Assembly (NCBI GenBank): GCA_964639215.1
Contig: CAZXCV010000018.1
Location: forward strand, 1 to 22,339
Direction: 5' to 3'
Source of the DNA: UBA6120 sp964639215
GTDB lineage: Bacteria > Bacillota_I > Bacilli_A > RFN20 > CAG-826
Length of the DNA: 22,339 nt
Both the position numbers and the translations under genes were made by a program. The notes under the pieces were generated by a model. That model saw nothing but the letters and a program-made list of their open reading frames with translations, was not told the DNA's origin and did no database searches. Positions 14,364-22,339 of the stretch are shown here, one piece after another. The stretch's first letter is position 1; each line of letters begins with the position of its first letter.

Positions 14364-14391
14364 TTGCAATCCATTGTTATCATGTTATGAT
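14364..14391 (+). promoter_or_regulatory. Promoter of the ThrRS-like/uridine-kinase fusion gene
   Basis: TTGCAA (14364-14369), 16 bases, and TATGAT (14386-14391) preceded by TG at 14383-14384. This is a conventional promoter with an extended -10. The ribosome-binding site GAGGT (14409-14413) is 6 bases before the ATG, so the leader is about 20 nt. Confidence 0.6.
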
Positions 14392-14419
14392 ATTCTATTC
14401 CTATAAGTGAGGTACCCCG

Positions 14420-16063
14420 ATGAGTTTTACAATTAAATATCTAGGACAAACCACAACCTATGATCAAAAAATCGCCCTGCTTGATATCGTCGGTCATGAC
14501 AAAGATTTTATTTGTGCACGGGTTAATAACCGTATTCGCGAATTAACCTATGAAGTTTATTATGATGCTGAAATCACACCACTGACTGTGAAAGATCAAG
14601 ATGCGGTTCGCACCTATGAGATTTCACTTCGCTATTTATTTGCCATGGCTTGGGATCGGTTATTTTCTGATGTGGGCTTTCGTTTTTCTTATAACGTTTC
14701 ACGATCAATTTTCGTGGAATTATTGAATCACGATAAATTAGCTGATACTTATATGGTGCGCCAATTAGAAATGGAAATGCAAAAGATTGTCGATGCCGAT
14801 TTACCATTCAAACGCATCATTGTCACGAAAGATGAAGCGCGTGGAATTTACGAAGAACATGGAATGTTTGATAAACTAGAAATCCTCAAGTTCCGACCTG
14901 AAAAAACGGTGCATTTTTATGAATGCGCTGGTTATCTAAACTATATGTTTGGGTATATGGTCCCTTCATCTGGTTATTTAAAACAATGGAAATTACGACT
15001 ATATGCCCCCGGTATTTTAGTCCAGTATCCACGGTATGAAACCAAAGGGGCAATTCCCCCGTTTCAAGATGCTCCGACATTTGGACATACCCTTAAAGAA
15101 ATTCACAAATGGGCGAAAATCACCCATGCCGATTCTGTCGCCGGTATTAACGATTACATCACAAGCGATCGTGTTGTCGAGTTTATTAATTTATCAGAAG
15201 CGCTGCACAATCGGATGTTAGCCGAACTTGGAGAACGAATTGCTGGCGATATCGACGATATCCGTCTCATTTGCATCGCCGGTCCTTCAAGCTCAGGCAA
15301 AACGACATTCGCTAACCGCTTACGTATTGAACTACTCTCCCGTGGCATCAATCCGATTCGAATTTCGATTGATGACTACTATTTACCACGACATATGGCT
15401 CCAAAAGATGAACATGGGGAAGCGGATTTGGAAAGCATTGATGCCCTTGACATCGAGCATTTCAACCAAAACATGCTTGATTTAATTCAAGGTCAAGCTG
15501 TTGAGTTACCAAAGTTTGACTTTAAATTAGGCAAACGCGTGCCTGGTCGCACCCTCAAAATCGATCATGACACCGTGATAATCATCGAGGGAATCCACGC
15601 TTTAAACGACAAATTAACGACGCTGATTCCGAAGCACCAAAAATACAAGATATATATTTCGCCCCAATCTCAAATCAATCTTGATAATCATAACCCTGTC
15701 TCTTTAACCGACCTCCGATTACTACGCCGGATTGTCAGAGATAAAAAATACCGTAACGCTTCCGCTGAGGAAACGATAGCGATGTGGCCCAGCGTACGAC
15801 GTGGTGAGTTCACTTGGATTTATGACACCCAAGAAAACGCGAATTACGTTTATAATTCATTCCTGTCATATGAAATTTGTGTGATGAAACGGTTTGCCAT
15901 GCCACTATTGACCGCAATTGAGAAGGATTCAATTTATTATCCAACTGCTGAGCGACTCATTCGCATGCTTAAATATTTTCTGGAAATGGATGAACATTGG
16001 GTGCCTTCCAATTCATTAATCCGCGAATTTATCGGTGGCTCTTGTTATAGCGATGTCAGCTAG
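14420..16063 (+). CDS. Nucleoside (uridine) kinase-like protein with ThrRS-type N-terminal domains
   Basis: This 547-residue fusion has a TGS-like ubiquitin-fold segment at about 1-55 and a region resembling the threonyl-tRNA synthetase second additional domain at about 60-230. The third part is a uridine kinase/phosphoribulokinase-type P-loop domain (about 275-500). Walker A is GPSSSGKT (288-295), the substrate-binding ISIDDYYLPR follows (315-324), then IIIEGIHALN. The architecture is a known but poorly characterised family in Bacillota, Thermotoga and others. The likely reaction is phosphorylation of a nucleoside with ATP or GTP; the role of the ThrRS-like part is unknown. The ThrRS editing-site zinc motif HxxxH is not present at the matching position. 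The stop overlaps the convergent DUF5677-like gene by 8 bases. Confidence 0.88.
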   Translation: MSFTIKYLGQTTTYDQKIALLDIVGHDKDFICARVNNRIRELTYEVYYDAEITPLTVKDQDAVRTYEISLRYLFAMAWDRLFSDVGFRFSYNVSRSIFVELLNHDKLADTYMVRQLEMEMQKIVDADLPFKRIIVTKDEARGIYEEHGMFDKLEILKFRPEKTVHFYECAGYLNYMFGYMVPSSGYLKQWKLRLYAPGILVQYPRYETKGAIPPFQDAPTFGHTLKEIHKWAKITHADSVAGINDYITSDRVVEFINLSEALHNRMLAELGERIAGDIDDIRLICIAGPSSSGKTTFANRLRIELLSRGINPIRISIDDYYLPRHMAPKDEHGEADLESIDALDIEHFNQNMLDLIQGQAVELPKFDFKLGKRVPGRTLKIDHDTVIIIEGIHALNDKLTTLIPKHQKYKIYISPQSQINLDNHNPVSLTDLRLLRRIVRDKKYRNASAEETIAMWPSVRRGEFTWIYDTQENANYVYNSFLSYEICVMKRFAMPLLTAIEKDSIYYPTAERLIRMLKYFLEMDEHWVPSNSLIREFIGGSCYSDVS

Positions 16064-17165
16064 TTCGTTTTTTCGCTAGAAGTACGGCACTTTCATAATG
16101 ATGCCATTCAATTAGTTGCTTATAATACACGTTGCGCAAGGCTAAATATTGGTTTTGCGCTTCTTTTTTTATTAATGGTACAAATAATTTTGAAAAAATC
16201 GTTTCGAGTCGAAAAAACGTTTCGTATAAATTGATTAAAGTGAGGTTATAAAATGTTTGACGGCGCGAATAAATTAGTAAAGGTGAAGAATGGGTAATCT
16301 CACTGCTCATCTCATAAGCGTGGTGGTAACTGCCTAAACCAGCGATTTTTTGAATCCCATCACGGAAATTTAAACGTAATGTCTCCTGTTCAACATCTAA
16401 AGCGTATAACCAGCCATATTCAATGAACTTCTTCATATCCTTGCTTTTGAGCCCGTATTTATGCATTTCGTCCTTGATGATTTTAAACATTGCATCAGTC
16501 TTATCCTTATTGCCCAATAATCCATGGAATGCCAGACCATATTGCAAATGTTTCAAATAACTTGGAATGGCGAGGTGCGCATGTTTTGTCAGCACAATGA
16601 GAATTGCTTCAGACTCATGCATCGTCCGCCAGGTCGAAAAAGCTTCAGTTTCAAAACCATTACTGAGTAAATCAATCGCACAAGTCATCAACGAAAAACA
16701 TTTTTTGGAAATATCGGTCAAAAGTGTCTCTTTTGGTTGTTTGCTCTGAAATCCCGACAACATGCCATTAATAGTATTCACATATAATTTGAGCGTTGTC
16801 AGTGGTGGAAAAAATCTACTTTTAACAGCATTTTCCCGAAATTCCAAGTGTTCATTTGTTAGATATTTATCAATCGCCGCACTGATGATTCGCGTTTGAT
16901 AGGCGCTATCATCTTCAACTTGACGTTGCGCCTCTAGCGATAAGCGTGATGCGATATAGATGTGCTCATGGAGACAGTAAAGCGTGAGAACAATCGGATT
17001 GATATACCGAATTGGATTAGTTGGCTGAGCAACGAGAAATTGACTGACACCTTCAAGGGCTTCTTCGTGAAGTTTATAAAGGAAGGAGACCCCAAAGCGA
17101 TCTGGTACGTGCCAAGAGGTAATTAACTCACTAAATTTATCATAATTCAAAGGTTCTAAAGTCAT
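16056..17165 (-). CDS. DUF5677-like all-alpha protein, coupled to addA
   Basis: This 369-residue, mainly helical protein has no signal peptide or membrane segment. The stretch SNGFETEAFSTWRTMHESEA (168-187) and the later SSEITHSSPLLIYSRR (287-302) match my memory of DUF5677 proteins, for which no function is established. I see no nuclease or HEPN (Rx4-6H) motif. The start is the ATG at 17165: GAGGAG (17174-17179) lies 8 bases upstream. The GTG at 17174 shares a base with that site and cannot be the start. The site sits within the last codons of addA, and addA stops at 17168, so translation is coupled and the gene closes the addB-addA operon. It is not part of any known AddAB machinery. Confidence 0.6.
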   Translation of the reverse strand: MTLEPLNYDKFSELITSWHVPDRFGVSFLYKLHEEALEGVSQFLVAQPTNPIRYINPIVLTLYCLHEHIYIASRLSLEAQRQVEDDSAYQTRIISAAIDKYLTNEHLEFRENAVKSRFFPPLTTLKLYVNTINGMLSGFQSKQPKETLLTDISKKCFSLMTCAIDLLSNGFETEAFSTWRTMHESEAILIVLTKHAHLAIPSYLKHLQYGLAFHGLLGNKDKTDAMFKIIKDEMHKYGLKSKDMKKFIEYGWLYALDVEQETLRLNFRDGIQKIAGLGSYHHAYEMSSEITHSSPLLIYSRRQTFYNLTLINLYETFFRLETIFSKLFVPLIKKEAQNQYLALRNVYYKQLIEWHHYESAVLLAKKRTS

Positions 17166-17167
17166 GA

Positions 17168-20100
17168 TTAACACTCCTCATCAGGTATTTCTTGAAAGCG
17201 ACATTGCCACATTGATACGAGAAATAACCGGATTTTTTTCTTGGTAAGTTGTCTAACAAAACGTCCATAGACACATAGTTGCCGCGCATAGTCTACTCGA
17301 TCAATTGCACTTGTTTTCAAGTCAATAATGCGGATTTCATTGTCGAATTCAAACATTAAGTCGATAACTCCGCTCAGATGGGCAACATGATCATAAAACG
17401 GATATTCTTGATAACATTTCGCGATGTTAGCATCTTTAAATGGAGCAAGTGCCAGCATTCTTTCTAATCTTTGCCTGAGTGCTTCATCGCTAATAAATGA
17501 TAAATCAGGCTGCTTATAATCGAGGCGACTCATGACATCGTGCAAAGTGTTTCCTAATGAAACAGCTTCATAATTGACTTCACCATCAGTCATGCTTGGG
17601 CGCTCGCTACCGCGCGTTGATGACTTAATGTCCAAATGTTGAAAGGTGACTTGCATCGCTTTTTCTTTTATAGTGTCCGTTTTTTTAAGCGGATCTTTAC
17701 TTAAGGTGAAATGCGGAAATCGATTGAGGTCGGCATGATCTAAGAAATCGGACAACGAATTTGATGCTTCAATTGGTTTCGGTTGCTGATTACTTCGATC
17801 TTGACGAAGAACAATCATTAGTTCCTTTGCTCTTGTGAAGGCAACGTAAAGTTTACGCATCTCTTCGGACAATGATGCTTGCCGCTCGCTATCTTTATAA
17901 AGGTAGTGGAAGGCGCTGCATGGTTGTTTTTCAGCAATAATTGGCAATAATATCCCAAAATTACGATCAGCGATAAACGGTTTGTCGACATCCTTGAAAT
18001 TAAATTTATGATGGAGTCCTGCATAATATACAATCGGAAATTCAAGACCTTTGGATTTATGAATCGTCATTAGTTGCACAGCTGGCCCAGAAAAGTGATG
18101 TCCAACAAATTCTGGAGGTTGTTGAAATTGTTCAATCTCATCAAAGTAAGTGACGAAATCAAGAATCGTGAAATCAAGTGTTTCCATCTCACGACCAAGC
18201 ATGATAAGTTGTTCGATTTTCGCATGATGTTTACTGACATCACCTATATGAATAACAGCCTCGTGTAGTCGGAATGTTAGCGCAATCGTTTCTAATTGTT
18301 GACCAAGAGAGCTTTCAAGGCTCATCATCGCCAGTTCTTTGATTCGCCGCACAATTTGATCGGCGTTAATCAATCCGTTTGATTGCAGTGTCTCATAAAT
18401 CGTTTGGTCGTCATAACCGCATAAAAAAGAGCGCCAAACACTCATTAATTCATGGCGATACTTGTCGATAAAGTTCGGATTAGTCGCCCCAGCAACGAGT
18501 CGAATCAGATTTTTAAAAACATTGAAAACGTCATCATCATCAAAATCATCTCCGATGTCGGCTTCAAGTGGAATCCCATAATCATGAAAGATTGCTTTAA
18601 AATCAGTAAAGCGCGTTTTGCGATCAATGAGAATTGCAAAATCGTTATAGCAGGCCGGCCGCATCGATTGACCCTTTTGGACGCGATGACCATTCGTGAT
18701 TTTTGTTAAAATGTCTTTGGCGATTATATGAATTTCACTGATGGCGGCTGGTTCATCATCGCTAACTTCATAAGGATAAACATTTAGCCCGATTGGGCTA
18801 TCTTTGTCATGATTATGGTCATATGAAAGATGATTTCCAAATTGAATCATATGAGTTGCAGCATAGTTAGCATTTCCAATTGATTCATTCATTAAACGTG
18901 TAAAGATCATATTAATCGCGTCTATTACCTCAGATCTCGAACGATAATTAGTGTTCATGTCAATCTTCTGTGAAGTACTACTGGCGCTATAATCATGGTA
19001 TTTTTGCATAAACAGTTCACAGTTAGCGTTTCGAAACCGGTAAATCGATTGTTTAATGTCACCAACCATAAACAAATTATGATTAGCCAGTGTCATCATA
19101 AAATAATCTTGAACATCATTCGTGTCTTGGTATTCATCAATCATGATATAGCGAATTTCTTGGAGCAATTCGCTTTTAACGTCTTCAAGTTCTACTAGTC
19201 GTAATGCTAATTTAGAGATATCTGAGAATCCGAATTTTTGATAATGATATTTGTACTCATTCAAACGCTTTTGAACTTGTCGGACAATCTCAACAAGAAC
19301 CGCAACATTTGATTTGGTGCCGAGATAATTGTTCTTTATCGCAGTCAGCGTTCCAACCTCGGCATATATTTTTATCTTTTTAAATATACTTTTAATCTCA
19401 TCGACAAGATCACTATCACAAGCGCTGATTTTAGGTGGTTTTCTTATAAAACTAAAGTTATTAATCTCATTGATAAGCTCATCCCAATTATCAATATTAT
19501 TTAATGCAAGTAGCGGTATCGTCACCGCTTCAACTAATTTTTCATGTTCTAGTTGTCTTGCTAAGGTCGTCAGTTCCGCCATATCACGATGAACTAGATC
19601 CAAATATTTATGGATGATGCCTTCGATATATTCATCGTCAAAAAATCGATTGAGGTAATTAGCAAGATAAGTTTCGTCATCAATTTTTAAATCAAGCATA
19701 GATAGGATGTCATTGATAAAATTACGAATCTTGGTATCACTACGAAATGCGTATTGGTGAATTAAAGTTTTGAATGATGGGGTCGGGTTATCATAAAAAT
19801 CGTTTAGAACTTCATCAATCATTTTTTTGCGTAATAAACGAAGTAATGGGGCCGCCAAAATTCCGATACTTGGTTCGAGTCCCAAATAGTAATGGTATTT
19901 GGTAACTAGTGATAACGCAAAGGCATCGAACGTCATGATGCGACTACTTTCAAGACGCGCCGCCTCGTCATATCGCTTTAAATCAAGCAAACTCTTACGA
20001 ATACGATTCTTCATCTCAGTGGCCGCGGCTTCTGTAAAAGTGACGACTAAAAGATGATCAATCGACGTCCCAGACGCGATTAGTTTAACAACGCGAGCAG

Positions 20101-20203
20101 TCAAGACACTTGTTTTTCCGCTTCCAGCTCCAGCCGAAACGATGACGTTTTGACCAATTGTGTCAATCGCTTGTTGCTGAGCTTTATTCAGTTGCGAACT
20201 CAT
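17168..20203 (-). CDS. addA: AddA, helicase-nuclease subunit of AddAB (RecBCD-type)
   Basis: AddA is the motor and one nuclease of the AddAB complex, which resects double-strand breaks for RecA loading. The 1011-residue protein has Walker A AGAGSGKT (24-31), VTFTEAAATEMKNRI (54-68), Walker B DEYQDT (356-361), the KSKGLEFP helicase motif in the second lobe, and LYVAFTRAKELM. The C-terminal RecB-type nuclease has IIDLKT with D961 and K963 plus QLCVYGR. It is shorter than B. subtilis AddA (about 1230) but has all motifs. The start at 20203 is chosen because AAGGAG (20213-20218) is 9 bases upstream. Starting at 20221 would bury that site. It overlaps the end of addB by 20 bases, as expected for an addBA operon. 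Confidence 0.95.
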   Translation of the reverse strand: MSSQLNKAQQQAIDTIGQNVIVSAGAGSGKTSVLTARVVKLIASGTSIDHLLVVTFTEAAATEMKNRIRKSLLDLKRYDEAARLESSRIMTFDAFALSLVTKYHYYLGLEPSIGILAAPLLRLLRKKMIDEVLNDFYDNPTPSFKTLIHQYAFRSDTKIRNFINDILSMLDLKIDDETYLANYLNRFFDDEYIEGIIHKYLDLVHRDMAELTTLARQLEHEKLVEAVTIPLLALNNIDNWDELINEINNFSFIRKPPKISACDSDLVDEIKSIFKKIKIYAEVGTLTAIKNNYLGTKSNVAVLVEIVRQVQKRLNEYKYHYQKFGFSDISKLALRLVELEDVKSELLQEIRYIMIDEYQDTNDVQDYFMMTLANHNLFMVGDIKQSIYRFRNANCELFMQKYHDYSASSTSQKIDMNTNYRSRSEVIDAINMIFTRLMNESIGNANYAATHMIQFGNHLSYDHNHDKDSPIGLNVYPYEVSDDEPAAISEIHIIAKDILTKITNGHRVQKGQSMRPACYNDFAILIDRKTRFTDFKAIFHDYGIPLEADIGDDFDDDDVFNVFKNLIRLVAGATNPNFIDKYRHELMSVWRSFLCGYDDQTIYETLQSNGLINADQIVRRIKELAMMSLESSLGQQLETIALTFRLHEAVIHIGDVSKHHAKIEQLIMLGREMETLDFTILDFVTYFDEIEQFQQPPEFVGHHFSGPAVQLMTIHKSKGLEFPIVYYAGLHHKFNFKDVDKPFIADRNFGILLPIIAEKQPCSAFHYLYKDSERQASLSEEMRKLYVAFTRAKELMIVLRQDRSNQQPKPIEASNSLSDFLDHADLNRFPHFTLSKDPLKKTDTIKEKAMQVTFQHLDIKSSTRGSERPSMTDGEVNYEAVSLGNTLHDVMSRLDYKQPDLSFISDEALRQRLERMLALAPFKDANIAKCYQEYPFYDHVAHLSGVIDLMFEFDNEIRIIDLKTSAIDRVDYARQLCVYGRFVRQLTKKKIRLFLVSMWQCRFQEIPDEEC

Positions 20204-22339
20204 CTGAAGCTTCTCCTTCATTATCAGTACCTACATCAATCGTGTGATAAGCATCTTCTTTTTTGAAACATATATCTTTAAATTGACAATACAAACATGA
20301 AATATCCTTTTTTATATAACGTTTTGGATTGATGATGAAATCAGCGTTCCTAATTGATGTGGCCGCAGTGGTAATTTTTTCAGTCACTATTTTTTGATAA
20401 TCTTCAAACGTTTGATCAGTAACAACTTTCGCATATTTAGCAAATTCACCATCTTTTTTAATCGTGAGTGAAGCAATAAAATTGTCTGAATCAAGTGAGT
20501 CATTGAATGTGGCGATGCGCGTCTTATCGCTACTAGTGATGCCGTGTAAACGCAATAAAGGAAGATAGACTTCTTGCGCTGCACTTGATTGTGGCGATAA
20601 TAGTTTTTCTGGAAGGACATTTTGAATGTAATAACCAATTAAAGGAAGTGATTTTAGCTGTGGGTGCTGCGATTTTAATAAACCATAAAGTGGTAGTTGC
20701 ATCGAAAAGCCAAATGGAAGCAAGCGTGCATTAAATTGTTCATGATTCGTTTTGTAATCAATAATTGCGACATACTTTGATTGATCAACACCTTTGGTCA
20801 GCATCACCTTATCAATTGTTCCATTAAATGATGTGTGCGCGTCGATGTTATATGATATGTTCCGTTCAGTCAGCACTTCATCAAGCATCATATGTTTTTC
20901 GTGCTTATCATTAAAATCGAATAAGAGACGTAAATGATCCTTGAGACGAGGTAATAGCAGTTTATCCTTATTAGTAAATGGCAGGTCATCTGTCAATTGA
21001 TTAAATGCTTGGTCAAAATCAAAATCACCGTGGTACTTGCTTTCGAGTAATCGATGAACAAATGTCCCAAGATGTTGAAAAAAGGTTTCCTGATATTCGG
21101 CTAGTTTGAGCACATATTGGAGATAATATTTAAATTGACATTCATAAAATACTTTTAAGGCCGAATATGATAATTTCAATTGAGACGGCGTCGCTAATAA
21201 TTTGATTGGTTGATATTGGTATTTATAATCACGATAAGGTATTTTTAAAGCTTCTTGATATGCCCGTAACTGTGGATGGTCAATCCGATAAACACGCTGA
21301 TCGTCGAGCATTCGCGCATACTTAATATTTGTTAATAATCCACCAAATTCGTAAGGTTGATACGTTCCGTTAACGACGTTCTTACCCAATTTAGCAACAA
21401 GTGGCGAGGGATAGTATTTTCCTTGGTAGCCAAGCCGATGATACGACATCATGATGTGTGGCTGTCCCTTGATAAATCGCTCCCAAATATCAAATGATAT
21501 TTCGTTACGAACATGCGATGGATTTCGTCCTAGTGCCAGTAATTCTTGATCATTGAGATAACCTGTATCTCTTTCAATATGTGGCAAAACGCCCTGGCTC
21601 GCACCAATAATAAACACATGGTGATTAGTTACTGCAACTGGAGCATTAGTGATTGTAATCGCATCATTATATATTTCGCTCTGAATTTGTAGGTGATCAA
21701 GGCGTGCTTTTAAGTACTTGCTCATGACTTCACTTCTAACTGATAGCGTCTTAACCTCATCGATAAGTTTTACAATTGGATGTGTGATGGTCAGCTTTGC
21801 TGTGGTCAGTAAATATTCCTTGATTACGTCAAGACTCTGATAGTTTCTTAATTGGTTTTTAATATTAATACCCAATCGTGTGCGACCATAAAATTGCTGG
21901 CGTGATAAATTAATTGGTAATCCAAACGCGACACTGGCAAGTTTTAAGTCGAAATGCATCGCTTCATCGAGACAAATAATCGTCATCTTGTCAATTTTTT
22001 CACCATTACTGATGAGATTGGCAATATTATTGAAGCAAGCATGTATTTCATCTTTGATTGAATCATACTCGTATAAATCCGGGAGTGAAAATTGTTCAAT
22101 ATCTTGGTAAACGAGTTCAATTCCAAGGGTTTTAGCAAAATTCGACAATTCTTTGTCATAACGACTGTAACCAATAACAAAAGCTTTTTTACCAATAAAA
22201 CCATGTTTGAAATATGGTTGATAGATTAGCAATTTTTGATTTTCAAGCGCTTGTTTCATCGCCTGTAATTGTTTTATTCGCGGATTCTTATATTCACATT
22301 GATTAAGCCAAAGTAAGTGGGAGAGACGCTCTTCACTCA
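20184..22339 (-). CDS. addB: AddB, Fe-S helicase-like/nuclease subunit of AddAB (5' end outside the window)
   Basis: The frame stays open from the right edge, so the N-terminus (Walker A region) is missing; about 718 residues are visible. Counting from the internal ATG at 22259, YECQFKYYL (372-380) supplies C374. The tail SCLYCQFKDIC supplies C655, C658 and C664. These are the four cysteines of the AddB iron-sulphur cluster that brackets the nuclease. The nuclease itself has IIDYKT with D501 and K503, and QLPLYGLL with Q521. The ATG at 22259 is internal, since the upstream codons encode a plausible continuation (NQCEYKNPRIKQLQ). Both AddA and AddB nuclease sites look intact, so the complex should cut both strands. 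Confidence 0.93.
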   Translation of the reverse strand, partial: SEERLSHLLWLNQCEYKNPRIKQLQAMKQALENQKLLIYQPYFKHGFIGKKAFVIGYSRYDKELSNFAKTLGIELVYQDIEQFSLPDLYEYDSIKDEIHACFNNIANLISNGEKIDKMTIICLDEAMHFDLKLASVAFGLPINLSRQQFYGRTRLGINIKNQLRNYQSLDVIKEYLLTTAKLTITHPIVKLIDEVKTLSVRSEVMSKYLKARLDHLQIQSEIYNDAITITNAPVAVTNHHVFIIGASQGVLPHIERDTGYLNDQELLALGRNPSHVRNEISFDIWERFIKGQPHIMMSYHRLGYQGKYYPSPLVAKLGKNVVNGTYQPYEFGGLLTNIKYARMLDDQRVYRIDHPQLRAYQEALKIPYRDYKYQYQPIKLLATPSQLKLSYSALKVFYECQFKYYLQYVLKLAEYQETFFQHLGTFVHRLLESKYHGDFDFDQAFNQLTDDLPFTNKDKLLLPRLKDHLRLLFDFNDKHEKHMMLDEVLTERNISYNIDAHTSFNGTIDKVMLTKGVDQSKYVAIIDYKTNHEQFNARLLPFGFSMQLPLYGLLKSQHPQLKSLPLIGYYIQNVLPEKLLSPQSSAAQEVYLPLLRLHGITSSDKTRIATFNDSLDSDNFIASLTIKKDGEFAKYAKVVTDQTFEDYQKIVTEKITTAATSIRNADFIINPKRYIKKDISCLYCQFKDICFKKEDAYHTIDVGTDNEGEASDEFATE
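20213..20218 (-). promoter_or_regulatory. Ribosome-binding site that fixes the addA start
   Basis: AAGGAG on the minus strand, 9 bases before the ATG at 20203, located within the last codons of addB. The upstream in-frame ATG at 20221 has no site of its own. Confidence 0.7.

Noticed and set aside
16056..17165. HEPN RNase (Rx4-6H) in the DUF5677-like protein
   Set aside because: I checked each arginine and found none followed by histidine at the required spacing.
17166..17174. GTG start of the DUF5677-like gene at 17174
   Set aside because: The GTG's first base is the last base of the GAGGAG ribosome-binding site, leaving no spacing.
1..22339. Mycoplasma code 4 (TGA as Trp)
   Set aside because: Four core genes (rsmB, prpC, rsgA, priA) end at TGA at the expected family length, and Trp is TGG.
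1..22339. Mobile elements, CRISPR arrays, prophage or tRNA genes
   Set aside because: No transposase, integrase, direct-repeat array, terminal inverted repeats or tRNA-like cloverleaf was seen on either strand.

Overview
The window reads as a low-to-moderate GC chromosome segment from the Bacillota/Mycoplasmatota side of the tree. The best guess is a wall-less or reduced lineage such as Acholeplasma/Izemoplasma-like bacteria. TGA is a genuine stop: rsmB, prpC, rsgA and priA all end on TGA and tryptophans are TGG. This excludes the Mycoplasma/Spiroplasma code 4. The core gene order matches the Bacillus subtilis block around yloA(rqcH)-gmk-priA-rsmB-rlmN-prpC-prkC-rsgA-rpe-rpmB, but rpoZ, coaBC, def, fmt and thiN are missing from their usual places. 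The Ser/Thr kinase has no membrane anchor or PASTA repeats, which fits a reduced or wall-less envelope (inference).

Layout. 1-341 is the 3' end of a membrane-protein gene. 408-596 is rpmB with its own promoter and a terminator overlapping its stop codon. From 7237 down to 622 on the minus strand lies a compact operon: a DUF1904-like gene, then rsmB, rlmN, prpC, prkC, rsgA, rpe and a six-TM protein. From rsmB onward every gene overlaps the next. gmk-priA forms a second minus-strand operon (10102-7294). From 10 to 17 kb the strand alternates gene by gene: rqcH(+), trmL(-), a choline/aminoglycoside-type kinase(+), ppa(-), a thioredoxin-like lipoprotein(+), a ThrRS-like/uridine-kinase fusion(+), and a DUF5677-like gene(-). 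The last part is the minus-strand operon addB-addA-DUF5677, with addB running off the right edge.

Functionally this is translation and quality control (L28, RsgA, RlmN, TrmL, RqcH), signalling (PrpC/PrkC), nucleotide and phosphate metabolism (Gmk, Ppa, Rpe, Udk-like) and DNA repair/restart (PriA, AddAB). No mobile element, CRISPR array or phage gene is visible.

Most notable points. (1) The gene in the rsmB position encodes a full-length RsmB fold whose SAM-binding loop and catalytic cysteine are gone, so it looks like a retained pseudoenzyme. (2) RqcH lacks the HhH domain and has the tRNA-contacting DR motif changed to DY. (3) Four genes appear to be leaderless, with -10 boxes 6-10 nt from the ATG, and several promoters share an extended -10 of the type TGTTAyaAT. 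(4) All three tail-to-tail gene pairs in the alternating block overlap at their stops. No convincing new multi-gene system was found.
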